Shown here piece by piece: positions 8,676-16,909 of a DNA stretch of 64,000 nucleotides. The notes under the pieces are model-generated. The model was not told the origin of the DNA, made no database searches, and saw only the letters and a list, made by a program, of their open reading frames with translations. The first letter of the stretch is position 1, and every line of letters starts with the position of its first letter. This DNA is from Amycolatopsis rubida. Lineage in GTDB: Bacteria > Actinomycetota > Actinomycetes > Mycobacteriales > Pseudonocardiaceae. The stretch covers positions 1 through 64,000 of the forward strand of contig NZ_FOWC01000010.1 of the NCBI RefSeq assembly GCF_900115345.1, written 5' to 3'. Made by a program: the position numbers and the translations under genes.

Positions 8676-9035
8676 TCAGGATGGCAGCAGTGTCGGGTGT
8701 TCGAAGGCGCGGGCGGCGTGCTCCGGTCCGAGAACGCGGTGGCAGCTCCCGCACAGGTCGTCGTCGGCGAAGGCGTCGACGATCTCGTGGTCTCCGGTCT
8801 CGCCGTCGAAGTACACGAGCATCGTGCGGCCGCAGAGCGTCGGCGTGGCCTTCCGCACGAAGCCCAGGGCGCCCTGGAACTTCTCCTCCTCGCCGAGGTC
8901 GGCCGTCGGCGCCAGTTCTTGCCTGGTGTCCGGGTCGCGCGGGACGACCACGTGCACGCGGCCGCGGCGACGATGTCGGACGAACTCCAGCTGGAGATCG
9001 CTGCGTCGGCTCAGCAGTTCGTGAACCGCGCTCAC
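8676..9035 (-). CDS. hypothetical protein (119 aa)
   Basis: Starts at GTG 9035, overlapping the stop of the preceding gene (GTGA). Contains a basic segment (LEFVRHRRRGRVHVVVPRD), LVYFDGETGDHEIVDAFADD and one CxxC pair (LCGSCHRVLG) near the C-terminus, possibly half of a zinc site. Last gene of a three-gene overlapping operon (10092-8676). Function unknown. Confidence 0.6.
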   Translation of the reverse strand: MSAVHELLSRRSDLQLEFVRHRRRGRVHVVVPRDPDTRQELAPTADLGEEEKFQGALGFVRKATPTLCGRTMLVYFDGETGDHEIVDAFADDDLCGSCHRVLGPEHAARAFEHPTLLPS

Positions 9036-9835
9036 GCACGCGTCTCTTCGGCGTCAGCGTCGGCCTGCGTCGTCTCGGCACGCCGTAACTCGAGGCGGGC
9101 GGCGACAGCCCGGCGCTGGGCCAGCTCCCGGAGCCGGGCGCGCACAGCATCTTTGTCGCTGCCGTCCCAGGTCGCGTACGGGTCGCCGTCGTCGGCCCAG
9201 GGCACGTGCTGGACCAGCGGGAGGTCGACGTCGGCGATATGGAACGACATCTGGCCGACGTCGGGGTCGGTCAGGAACAGCACGGTGCGGAAGCCGGGCT
9301 GGCCGTCGGCGTCGAGCGCGAGCCGCGGGTGCAGGGCCGGGTCGGCGGCCAGCACCGCGAGCAAGTCCAGCCGGTCGAGATAGACCGACCGCAGCCGCGC
9401 GTCCAGCTCCGCCGCCTGCCGGCGCAGCTGTTCCGCCTCGCCGGTTTCCTCGTCTTCCTCGTCTTCCTCGTCTTCCATGTCGAGCAAGGCGAGCGCGGCC
9501 CGCTGCATTTCGCACGCTTCCTCGTAGCCGAACTGGGCTCGCAGTCGCGCAAACACGTCCGGGAAGCGGGCCGGGGCGTCGCCGACGCGTGCTTCCTGGG
9601 CGAGCGCGTCGGCGATCTCGGCCGCTCCTCCGGACAGGGGCGGGATCACCTCGGCCCCAGCCGGGGTCCGGCCGTGCTCCATCGCGGTGTGCGGGATGTG
9701 CGCGGTGTCCGCGAGCTGGCGGCGGAGGTTGTCGGCCGCCATTCTGGCCTGGGTTTCGTCCGCGAACCCGAAATGCAGAGTGTCGTGGCCGGGGCGCACG
9801 ATCCGCGCGCAGTACGGCAGCGGTTCGGCGGTCAT
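9032..9835 (-). CDS. hypothetical protein with acidic linker (267 aa)
   Basis: ATG at 9835 overlaps the upstream stop (ATGA), favouring this start over a longer one. The protein has two parts joined by a strongly acidic run of Glu/Asp (about residues 140-155, EDEEDEEDEET). The N-part contains IVRPGHDTLHFGFADETQAR; the C-part contains a coiled region (AEQLRRQAAELDARLRSVY) and FRTVLFLTDPDVGQMSFHIA. No recognised family. Translationally coupled to both neighbours, suggesting a stoichiometric set of proteins. Confidence 0.65.
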   Translation of the reverse strand: MTAEPLPYCARIVRPGHDTLHFGFADETQARMAADNLRRQLADTAHIPHTAMEHGRTPAGAEVIPPLSGGAAEIADALAQEARVGDAPARFPDVFARLRAQFGYEEACEMQRAALALLDMEDEEDEEDEETGEAEQLRRQAAELDARLRSVYLDRLDLLAVLAADPALHPRLALDADGQPGFRTVLFLTDPDVGQMSFHIADVDLPLVQHVPWADDGDPYATWDGSDKDAVRARLRELAQRRAVAARLELRRAETTQADADAEETRA

Positions 9836-10092
9836 TCCGGCAGACCCTCCTCGCGCCCGCCAGCGCCGGGCCCCATTGCTTGGGCGACAGCGGCCCACAT
9901 CATTGCCATCTGGCAGGCACCGTCTTTCCTCTTGCCGTGCTTGTCGGCAGCGACTCCGGCAGAGAGCCAGTTTTCCTTCTCCTCGCGGGCAGTGTCGGCG
10001 AGGTCGCTGGCGTCCTTCTGCAGGAGGACTTGCTCCTCGGCCGCTTCGGCCCAGCGCAGGGCGTTGGCGATGGCCTCAGTTCGAGTGGTCAT
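9832..10092 (-). CDS. small hypothetical protein (86 aa)
   Basis: ATG at 10092 (MTTRTEAIANALRWAEAAEE) with GGAGAAAC upstream. An alanine-rich helical protein; its stop overlaps the next start (ATGA at 9832-9835). First gene of the three-gene coupled set. No motif recognised. Confidence 0.6.
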   Translation of the reverse strand: MTTRTEAIANALRWAEAAEEQVLLQKDASDLADTAREEKENWLSAGVAADKHGKRKDGACQMAMMWAAVAQAMGPGAGGREEGLPE

Positions 10093-10261
10093 CCGGCGTT
10101 TCTCCTTCGGGCGTAAGGGTTTGCGTGCAGTATTCATCGCTGGCTCGGTGGTGTGCCTGACGGGCGAGGAGTGTTGACGAAGGGCGGGATCCGGGGGGCA
10201 GCGACGGCTGCACGCCTCCGGCAGATGCCCAGAGCCGACGCTGAACAAGGCCCGTTGTCAT

Positions 10262-10714
10262 CTACTGCCAGAATGCCCGGCTCAATTGGACGTCGGGAAG
10301 GAGACCCGCGACCGCCTGCCATGACTGTTGGCTGACCGTCGCACCGTCGGCTCCGGTTTCCCAGCGGACCACGATGTTCCTCTGCCGGTTGCTCGTGGTG
10401 GCGACGACGGCAACACCCGTGACCCCGGGGACAGCCATCACCGCGTTGCGGACGTGCTGAGTACGCGCATCCGCTGCCGCTTGATTGACATCCGCTGGTT
10501 GGAGCCCTGCTCTTCCCGACAGCCGGATCACAGCCCGCCGATCATCTGCCTTGTCGACCGCCGCCGTCAGGTTCGCCTCCTGGATCACCTCGTCGTCGCC
10601 GGCCACGGCCACCACCGCGTCGGAGAAGCTCTCCGCCTCCGTCTGGTCGTCGTCTCTTGCGAGAACGACGCGCCGGAAATCGCCGAGGGGAGTTCCTTCG
10701 CTGTCGGTGACCAT
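10262..10714 (-). CDS. hypothetical protein (150 aa)
   Basis: Single-domain alpha/beta protein with GDFRRVVLARDDD at the start and VRNAVMAVPGVTGVAVVAT plus RNIVVRWETGADG later, which could be a ferredoxin-like fold. No catalytic residues or targeting signal. Same strand as neighbours, but 170 bases separate it from the next gene. Confidence 0.55.
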   Translation of the reverse strand: MVTDSEGTPLGDFRRVVLARDDDQTEAESFSDAVVAVAGDDEVIQEANLTAAVDKADDRRAVIRLSGRAGLQPADVNQAAADARTQHVRNAVMAVPGVTGVAVVATTSNRQRNIVVRWETGADGATVSQQSWQAVAGLLPDVQLSRAFWQ

Positions 10715-10954
10715 CTCGGAATCCCTTCATCACGAGGTTCAGTGCGCTGCAGCCCGACGGGCGAGTCAGGACTCGTCGTGAACGCCGGGCGTGCCAGCAG
10801 TGTCGCCCTGGATCCTGCCCGTCCGGGGGAGGGTTCACAGCTGGTCGGCGCGCTCATCACCGCCCTGCGCGCCTGAGCGTGTCGCGTCGTCTCGGTGCGG
10901 TGCAAGCGATCCGCAGGTCTGCCCTGCCGTTGAGCATCTGTCCCTTGCCGACGG

Positions 10955-11288
10955 TCAGAACCGCTGACGCAGCGCCCACAGGTTCGCCGCCGCGGCATCG
11001 AGCTGCGTCACGGCCTCCCGTGCCCCGGCAAGGTCCGCGGCCATGCCGGGTTCCAGCCGGATTTCCCGGTCGACGATCGCCTGGACCGCCTCGGCCAGCG
11101 AGCCCGCCGCCCGGGACAGATCCTTCACCACGTGCAACGGGTCCGCGCACGTCCCGGTCCCAGCCGCCACGCGGGCGGCCACCGCTCGCAGCACGAAACG
11201 TTGCCTCGCCGGCGTCGTTCCCGGCGAGCTTGCCCGCCAGGCCCTGCGGCGACCACTCCGCCAGACGATCGGTGTCTTCGTCGTGCAT
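10955..11288 (-). pseudogene. hypothetical helical protein, frameshifted
   Basis: The N-terminus (MHDEDTDRLAEWSPQGLAGK then LAGNDAGEA) begins at ATG 11288. At about 11205 coding passes to another frame that reads RQRFVLRAVAARVAAGT, then SLAEAVQAIVDREIRLEPG and ends AAANLWALRQRF at 10955. The two halves together make a plausible 110-residue protein of the kind seen in Pseudonocardiaceae hypotheticals. One base change would restore it. Confidence 0.5.
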
Positions 11289-11381
11289 GCCCGCCAGACT
11301 ATGACCCGCCTCCGGCACCAGGCGCGGCCAACCGAATCAGACACACCGACGTGTCGAGCTGCGACCGGCCGCGCGTGATCT

Positions 11382-11711
11382 CTACCGCGTGGCGAGCTGG
11401 ACGAGTCCGGCGATTCGGGTCTTCGTCAGGGTCTTGGAGATGCCCGACGAGCACAGCGTTGCCTGCGGCCGGAGGACGTCGTTGAGGGCGCGGACGAGTC
11501 CGGCGACCACCGCGTCGTCAGCCCAGGTTTTCATCTCGACCTGCATGATCCAGTCCAGCACCTGGGCCGAGGTCAAGCACAGCTCCAGGTCGACTTCGTA
11601 GCCGGACGGATGTGCATCGTCCTCGCAGAACAACACGAGGGTCTCGGGATCCAGCCTCCACGGGCCCCAGTCCCGGTCCCCCCTCGGCCCCAGCCCTTGC
11701 CGCAGACTCAT
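11382..11711 (-). CDS. hypothetical protein (109 aa)
   Basis: ATG at 11711 with GAGGAG upstream on the minus strand. Contains WRLDPETLVLFCEDD, GYEVDLELCLTSAQVLDWIM and ALNDVLRPQATLCSSG. The C-terminal LxxQATLCSSG motif recurs in actinobacterial hypotheticals near mobile elements (from memory, unverified). Longer in-frame start at 11765. Function unknown. Confidence 0.6.
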   Translation of the reverse strand: MSLRQGLGPRGDRDWGPWRLDPETLVLFCEDDAHPSGYEVDLELCLTSAQVLDWIMQVEMKTWADDAVVAGLVRALNDVLRPQATLCSSGISKTLTKTRIAGLVQLATR

Positions 11712-11849
11712 CGCTTGCTCCTCACAGTGGAAAAGGTACTCGCAGATCTTGCCGCGCGTATTCACTTGTCGCGGCGACCTGGGAGCGCGCGTAGTGCTCC
11801 ACCCCGACGGCGTCGCGGTCGGCCCCGGCCTGGAGATCCGGCGGCGGGA

Positions 11850-12086
11850 AGGCCTACCTCGGGATCACCGAGGACTTCCGGGGACTTGGTGACGCGCCGG
11901 GCCCGCCGCGCGGCCGCGATCCACGCCTACGAAGTGGGCGGCGACGTTCGGGCCGGTGGACTACCGCGGCCTGACGCCGCTGATGTGGGCGCACGTGGCG
12001 ATTTATCTGGACACATTCGAGTGGTCTACGGAAGACGGTCGCCGTGTCTCGGGGCCGTCCTCCGCGCGGGCCACGACGATGCCGCG
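11850..12086 (+). mobile_element. possible transposase C-terminal remnant
   Basis: Around 11955 one frame reads VDYRGLTPLMWAHVAIYL, resembling the end of some Tn3-family transposases (YRxLTPLxWxHVNPYG). No other transposase motif survives and no terminal repeat is visible. Weak call. Confidence 0.2.
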
Positions 12087-12987
12087 ATGCGCGTGGTCAA
12101 GGTCCGGGAGGCCGGGGGCGTCCGGCAGGTTCGGTTATTGGACGCCGAAGGGCGTGCGGTCGAGGTGGCGGGCCGGTTCCCGGAGCACTTGGTCGACCGG
12201 GGGTTCTCGCCGAATACGTTGTGCGCCTACGGTTACGATCTCAAGCACCTGTTCGTCTTCTTACAACGGGAGCAGTTGGCCTGGCAGGAGTTCGGCCCGG
12301 CGGACACGCTGCGGTTCCTGGGCTACCTTCGGCGGCTCCCGAGCAAGCGGGCGGCCCAGCGACTCGGGTTGACGGTGGTCGTCGGCGGGGCGGCGATGCC
12401 GGGGACGCTGCTGTCGCCCGCGACGGTCAACCGGGTGCTCGCCGCCCACCGTCACCACCCACAGGTTCCGGCACACCGTCGGCACCCAGCTCGCCGAGGG
12501 CGGCGCCCGCATCCAGACGATCATGGCCATCCTCGGGCACCGCAACGCGCAGATGTCGGTCAGGTACTCCCACATCAGTGACCCTGTGCTCAAGGAGCAG
12601 TACGAGCGGGTCATCGCCAACGGCGGCCGCATCGCCGGTCCGGCCGCCGAGGCGCTGCTGAACAACAAGCTCGGCCAGGGCACTGTCGACTGGCTGAAGA
12701 GCAACTTCTTCAAGACCGAGCTGGAGCTAGGCCACTGCCTGCGGCTTCCGGCCGAAGGGCCTTGCGAGTGCGACCTCTACCTGCGCTGCTCGAAGTTCTT
12801 CACCACCAGCGAGTACGCCCCGAGGCTGCGCTCCCGGCTGACCCGGGAACGGCAGCTCACCCAGGACGCCGTCGAGCGCAACTGGCCCCGTGAGATCGAG
12901 CGACACGAGGCCATCACCCGGCGCATCCAAGAACTCCTCGCAGAGTTCGGCGAACCTTGCGAGGACCTCAACGAGGTGAGCGAATGA
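12087..12987 (+). pseudogene. Tn554-type tyrosine recombinase with internal deletion
   Basis: The 5' part (MRVVKVREAGGV, then HLVDRGFSPNTLCAYGYDLK and LAWQEFGPADTLRFLGYL) is the core-binding domain of a large transposon-type recombinase. At about 12450 it jumps into another frame reading FRHTVGTQLAEGGARIQTI then MAILGHRNAQMSVRYSHISD, the HxxR and LGH...Y end of the catalytic domain. The C-terminus (CDLYLRCSKFFTTSEYAPRL, RERQLTQDAVERNW) is the usual Cys-containing tail of this class. The middle third with the first catalytic Arg and the Lys is missing, so the enzyme is inactive. The last 154 codons still form an open frame from ATG 12523. Confidence 0.75.
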
Positions 12988-13110
12988 CCAGGTCAAGATC
13001 AAAATGTCCAGATAAGGCGATGGACGGCGAGTTCAAGCTCAACATGAACTCCCGCCTCACCCTCGGCCCGGCTGCGCCGCTGCCCGGCGCGTAGAGAATC
13101 AGGAGCGAAG

Positions 13111-13752
13111 ATGGTCTGGGAATGGGTTGCCCCGGTGGGGACGGTCCTCGGCGCGAGCATCACCGCCGGCTTCGGCGGCTGGCTCGGCGGACGGCAGTCA
13201 CGCAAGAACCAGGAGCGCCAGCACAAGTTCGAACGCAAGAAGGCCCTCGCCGAGCGCGGCCAGGACAAAGTCGACCAGGCAGCCGTCGCGCTGCGGTTCC
13301 TGGGCCAGCACGCCAGCGCCGTCGCGCACTGGAGAACGGCGTCCGAGCCGGTCGAGCGCCAGGACGACTTCTCCGAGCAGCACGACCGGATCGGCCTCGC
13401 GATCCCGTACCTCCTCGACGAACAGGTCCGGCGCGACATCGAACTGGTCCACGACCTGATCCAGCACGTACATGGGATCCAGATGCTCTCCCGCGGCGAG
13501 GCCCCGCAGCCCGTCGAGATCGTGTCGGCCGCGTGCCGGGAAGGACTGCTCGTCCTCGGCCGCTACCTCCGCCAAGAACCCTGGGAACCCTCCGCGGAAC
13601 TGGCCTCACTGCGCGAAGTCCACGACAAGACGGCAAAGGAGTGGGCCGATATACAGGAGGAAAACAAGGCATACGAGGCGGAACTGCGCGAGGCCGCGGC
13701 GCGGCGACGACGGGCACCGAAGCCGCCGGACGTCGACTCAGCGGATAACTGA
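13111..13752 (+). CDS. membrane-anchored coiled-coil protein (213 aa)
   Basis: An N-terminal hydrophobic segment (WVAPVGTVLGASITAGFGGW) is followed by a basic stretch (RQSRKNQERQHKFERKKALA) and a long helical body ending in a coiled coil (EWADIQEENKAYEAELREAA). This architecture, one TM with a cytoplasmic helical domain, is common among phage- and island-borne hypotheticals. It immediately precedes the repeat cluster at 13737-13837, and its 3' end overlaps the first repeat. Confidence 0.65.
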   Translation: MVWEWVAPVGTVLGASITAGFGGWLGGRQSRKNQERQHKFERKKALAERGQDKVDQAAVALRFLGQHASAVAHWRTASEPVERQDDFSEQHDRIGLAIPYLLDEQVRRDIELVHDLIQHVHGIQMLSRGEAPQPVEIVSAACREGLLVLGRYLRQEPWEPSAELASLREVHDKTAKEWADIQEENKAYEAELREAAARRRRAPKPPDVDSADN

Positions 13753-13837
13753 CGTTATCCGCTCAGATGCCGTACAGTCTCAGTGGATAACGCGGTCTCG
13801 GAGCCCTCGGAACCCGGGTTGAAACTCAGCGGATAAG
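13737..13837. promoter_or_regulatory. four copies of a GCGGATAA(C) box, probable operator/iteron cluster
   Basis: CTCAGCGGATAAC (13737-13749), inverted GTTATCCGC (13754-13762), CTCAGTGGATAAC (13779-13791) and CTCAGCGGATAAG (13825-13837). The first two form a dyad; the last lies just before the ATG at 13848, overlapping the position of its ribosome binding site (AAGAAGGA). Such spacing suits a repressor controlling the recombinase operon, or iterons. No candidate binding protein is certain. Confidence 0.6.
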
Positions 13838-13847
13838 AAGGATCGGG

Positions 13848-14378
13848 ATGTCCAGACCACACCAACCGGACGGCGTGGAGGCGGCCCGCGCCGCCGGCCG
13901 CGCTGAGGCCGAGGCGCTCTTCGCCGAACGCGACCGCCAGATGGCGCAGCGCCTCGACGAGCTGGACGCGTTGTACCGGGAGGGCGAGGACAGTCGTGTG
14001 CGCCTGGCGACGCGCTACGGCAGCGACCTCGAGAAGAAATGGGCTGCGGACCCGAACGCACCGCAGGTCGATCCGGTGAGTCTGCTCCACGCCTTTCTGG
14101 GCGAAGCCTTGCGGGACAGCGGGGAAGACCCGCAACTGGACCGGGCGGACGCGCTCGCGGCCGCGCACATGATCCGTCTCGCCCGGGCCGTCGCGCGAAA
14201 CCTCGAGGCCAACGCTATGCGGCACATCGTGCGGCAGGGGGTGAGCTGGGAAGAGCTGGCCCACGCCCTGGACACCACCCCCGACGAACTCCGGGAGCAG
14301 CTGCGGCAGCAAGGAGCGAAGCCCGAAACCTGGAACCCGCTCGCCGCGGAACCCGGCCGGGACGGCGGCAACGGATGA
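13848..14378 (+). CDS. helical accessory protein of recombinase operon (176 aa)
   Basis: First gene of a three-gene overlapping operon ending in a tyrosine recombinase. The protein is charged and helical (AAGRAEAEALFAERDRQMAQ, LDELDALYREGEDS) with a possible HTH near the end: HIVRQGVSWEELAHALDTT then DELREQLRQQG. It has no membrane segment. Its stop overlaps the next start (ATGA). A role in recombination directionality or regulation is suggested by position only. Confidence 0.6.
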   Translation: MSRPHQPDGVEAARAAGRAEAEALFAERDRQMAQRLDELDALYREGEDSRVRLATRYGSDLEKKWAADPNAPQVDPVSLLHAFLGEALRDSGEDPQLDRADALAAAHMIRLARAVARNLEANAMRHIVRQGVSWEELAHALDTTPDELREQLRQQGAKPETWNPLAAEPGRDGGNG

Positions 14379-14821
14379 CCGGTCCGGAGAGCACGGGAAT
14401 TCCTGAGGTCGACGCACTGATCGCCGCGCACGACGCGGAGCGGGACCGGCTGAACCGGATGATCGCGGTCAGGGGGGCCGAGAGCGCCGCGGCCACCGCG
14501 CGGGTGCGAGGCCTGGCCGAGCAGCAGCTCGCGGCCCGGCGACGCTGGAGCGCGGCGAAAGGCCTGTTGTCCAAGGCGCGACGGGACGGAAGCGCCGCCA
14601 AGATCGCGACCGCCCGCGAACGCTGCGACCAGGCCTACGCCGAGTTCGAGCGGCTGTCCGGCGCCGCGATCGCCGAGACGGTGCGGATCCACGGTGCCCG
14701 GCTCGACGAGCTGGGCGCGACGATGGCGCAGATGCGCCGGACCTGGGATGCCGGGTCGGCCGTCACCGGCGCGCTCAAGCAACCACGCGAAGGCACGCCT
14801 CCGGCCGAGGCCGGCCGGTGA
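14375..14821 (+). CDS. coiled-coil protein of recombinase operon (148 aa)
   Basis: Starts at ATG 14375 inside the stop of the previous gene and ends in the GTGA of the recombinase. Nearly all helix: DALIAAHDAERDRLNRMIAV, LAEQQLAARRRWSAAKGLL, ATARERCDQAYAEFERLSG. No recognised domain. Coupling on both sides implies function with the recombinase, in the way small helical accessory proteins accompany Tn554-type recombinases; this analogy is inference. Confidence 0.6.
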   Translation: MTGPESTGIPEVDALIAAHDAERDRLNRMIAVRGAESAAATARVRGLAEQQLAARRRWSAAKGLLSKARRDGSAAKIATARERCDQAYAEFERLSGAAIAETVRIHGARLDELGATMAQMRRTWDAGSAVTGALKQPREGTPPAEAGR

Positions 14822-15714
14822 CCGCCGAGGTCGTCGCGCTCCGCCCCGTCGCCGCGGCCGCCGAGCGGGCGCTGGCCAAGACCGGTCGCTACCTGGACCG
14901 GTGCAAGCTCGCCGCGAACACGGTCAGGGCCTACCGGTGCCAGAACGCCGCGTACGTCGCCTGGCTGACCAGCCGGGCCGCCGAGCACGGCGACGCGTTC
15001 ACCGACGTCGTCGGCGCCGAAGCCGCCGTCACCGCGTGGCGCGAACACCTGCTGCGCAAGAAGAAAGCCAGCCCAGCGACCATCAACCAAGCCCTCGCCG
15101 CGGTCACCCTGCTCTACGAGCATGGCCCGCAGCTGCGCATCAGCGTCAAACGCGCCCGTGTTCCACGCCCCGGCGAGCCCGACGCGCTCAGCTCCGCCGA
15201 GCAGGACAAGGTCGAACGCGCCGCGACCCGCCGCGGCGCCCGCGGCGAGGCGATCATCGCGGTGCTGCTCTACGCCGGCGCCCGGGTCGAGGAATGCGCA
15301 CGCCTCGACATCGAGGACGTCGCGATCACCGCACGCACCGGCAGCATCCGCCTTCACGGCAAAGGCGACGAAGTCCACCACGTCCCCCTGCCCTCCGTCG
15401 CGCGGCAACGCCTGTCGGCCTGGATCGCCGAACGCGGCAACCACCCAGGCCCGCTGTGGACCGGGCAGCGCGGCGCGTTGACCATCTCCGGCATCACCCA
15501 GCTCGTGCTCGCCGTCGGCGCCGACGCCGGAATCCAAGGCCTTCGGCCCCACCGGCTTCGCCACACCTACGCCACCCGGCTCCGTCAAGGCGGAGCGGAT
15601 CCCGCACAGGTCCAGGCGTTGCTCAACCATGCCTCCATCGAGACCTCGTCCCGATACTTCCGAGCCGGAAAAACCGAGCAAGCCACCGTCGTCGACACCG
15701 TCTTCGAGCAGTAG
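14818..15714 (+). CDS. tyrosine recombinase, 298 aa, complete catalytic set
   Basis: XerD-sized recombinase. N-terminal SAM-like domain (residues about 15-115, KLAANTVRAYRCQNAAYVAW). Catalytic residues: Arg156 in LYAGARVEECARLDIED, Lys182 in LHGKGDEVHHV, His245 and Arg248 in LRPHRLRHTYATRL, His271 in LLNHASIETSS and Tyr280 in SRYFRAG. Starts at GTG 14818 overlapping the preceding stop. Last gene of the operon beginning at 13848. Probably catalyses integration/excision of this part of the island. Confidence 0.9.
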   Translation: MTAEVVALRPVAAAAERALAKTGRYLDRCKLAANTVRAYRCQNAAYVAWLTSRAAEHGDAFTDVVGAEAAVTAWREHLLRKKKASPATINQALAAVTLLYEHGPQLRISVKRARVPRPGEPDALSSAEQDKVERAATRRGARGEAIIAVLLYAGARVEECARLDIEDVAITARTGSIRLHGKGDEVHHVPLPSVARQRLSAWIAERGNHPGPLWTGQRGALTISGITQLVLAVGADAGIQGLRPHRLRHTYATRLRQGGADPAQVQALLNHASIETSSRYFRAGKTEQATVVDTVFEQ

Positions 15715-16051
15715 CCCGACAGGCCTGACCAAACTCACGAACTCATCGGCTGTTGCGCTTTGCGCTAACAATCGCGGCGCCGGCTGGTCCGGTCAGCGCT
15801 GGTGGACGCGGCGCTGACCTCTACGGTTTCATCGATGTAGCGTCGGACATTCGCCCGGATGCCCGGGCATGCAAATGATCGTCCTTCAGCTGCTGCTCGG
15901 TGCAGTCCGAACCCGAACCCGAAACCGCAGTCCCAGCAACGCCTCCGATCGTTCAACCAATCCCCACGGCCTTCGCACCTGTGCTGACCTGGCCAGTCGA
16001 GTCAACGGGTCGGGCCTTGCGGTCGACGGCTCAGCGTGTCTTGAGCGGCGG
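15715..16051. other. gene-free stretch downstream of recombinase
   Basis: About 340 bases with no convincing frame. Contains short direct repeats (CGAACC / CGAAAC around 15907-15925). This would be a natural place for an attachment site next to the recombinase, but no core sequence can be recognised without a comparison genome. Confidence 0.3.
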
Positions 16052-16612
16052 CTACGGCAAACGGTCGTTGAAGCGGGCCACTGGTTCCAGCAGTGCGTGG
16101 GGCTGTTCGTCGGGCCAGACGTCTCCGGGGGCGACCACCCGAATCACCGGCTCGTCCGCGTGCCGGTACGTCTTGATCTCGAACCGCCACCCCGACGACA
16201 GCACTCCTACGGCCGTCCGGAACTGGCGCAGTTTCCCGGCCGCTACCAGGTCGTCGATTAGTTCCACGACCTCCTCCGGCGTGCCGCTGGGCTTCGGGAC
16301 GTCGACGCTTCCCGTGATCCCTTCGGTGACGACAGCCGCGCCGATGCGGACGCTCACCGGTTTCCCCGGCCATTGCAGGGTGCGGAGGGCGTCGGCGGGC
16401 GAGCCGATGGGTCCAGCCGGGCGCATCTCGACAGCCTCCGCGTCGACGGGGCAGCCGATCCGCTGACCGAACCGCAGTGCCATGGCGCGGGAGTTGCCCC
16501 ACACGCGGCGTTCGTTGTGAGTTCCGACCGCGCTCCAGCCGATCGCGACGGCCTGCCTGACCGGGGCCGGGACGCTCTCGGGAAGCTCGCCGGGGTGGGT
16601 GACCTGATGCAC
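16052..16612 (-). CDS. hypothetical protein (186 aa)
   Basis: GTG start at 16612 with AGGGAACC upstream. Segments VRQAVAIGWSAVGTHNERRV, GNSRAMALRFGQRIG and GTPEEVVELIDDLVAAGKLR suggest an alpha/beta protein; no known motif, signal or TM. Convergent with the recombinase operon. Confidence 0.6.
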   Translation of the reverse strand: MHQVTHPGELPESVPAPVRQAVAIGWSAVGTHNERRVWGNSRAMALRFGQRIGCPVDAEAVEMRPAGPIGSPADALRTLQWPGKPVSVRIGAAVVTEGITGSVDVPKPSGTPEEVVELIDDLVAAGKLRQFRTAVGVLSSGWRFEIKTYRHADEPVIRVVAPGDVWPDEQPHALLEPVARFNDRLP

Positions 16613-16753
16613 GGTTCCCTACCGTAGCGTGCGTCGCAGATTGCCGACGCGTCCCGGATCCGGCGGGAAACCTTGTGCCCGTGATCGCGGTTGCGCCGAT
16701 CGGCTGGAGTCTCTTTGTCTCGGAGCTGCCGAACGCTTTTTCGCCGGGGGCGG

Positions 16754-16909
16754 ATGGCCTCCGACGGTCACGGCGTCACCCCGGACACGAGCCGCGTGAC
16801 CGCGAATCGCCGTCAGTACGACTGGACGTCTTCGCCCGCGCCGGACGGGACGCGGGAGTTGGCCCTGGCGCGGCTGCGAACCCTGCGAGCGGAAACCGCA
16901 CTGGTCTGA
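16754..16909 (+). CDS. small protein (51 aa)
   Basis: ATG at 16754 preceded by GGGGGCGG. Reads MASDGHGVTPDTSRVTANRR, QYDWTSSPAPDGTRELALAR and LRTLRAETALV; codon third positions are strongly G/C, as in real genes here. It overlaps, in antisense, the arginine-rich 3' extension of the Nudix frame, which makes one of the two overlapping readings wrong; this one looks more natural. Confidence 0.45.
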   Translation: MASDGHGVTPDTSRVTANRRQYDWTSSPAPDGTRELALARLRTLRAETALV

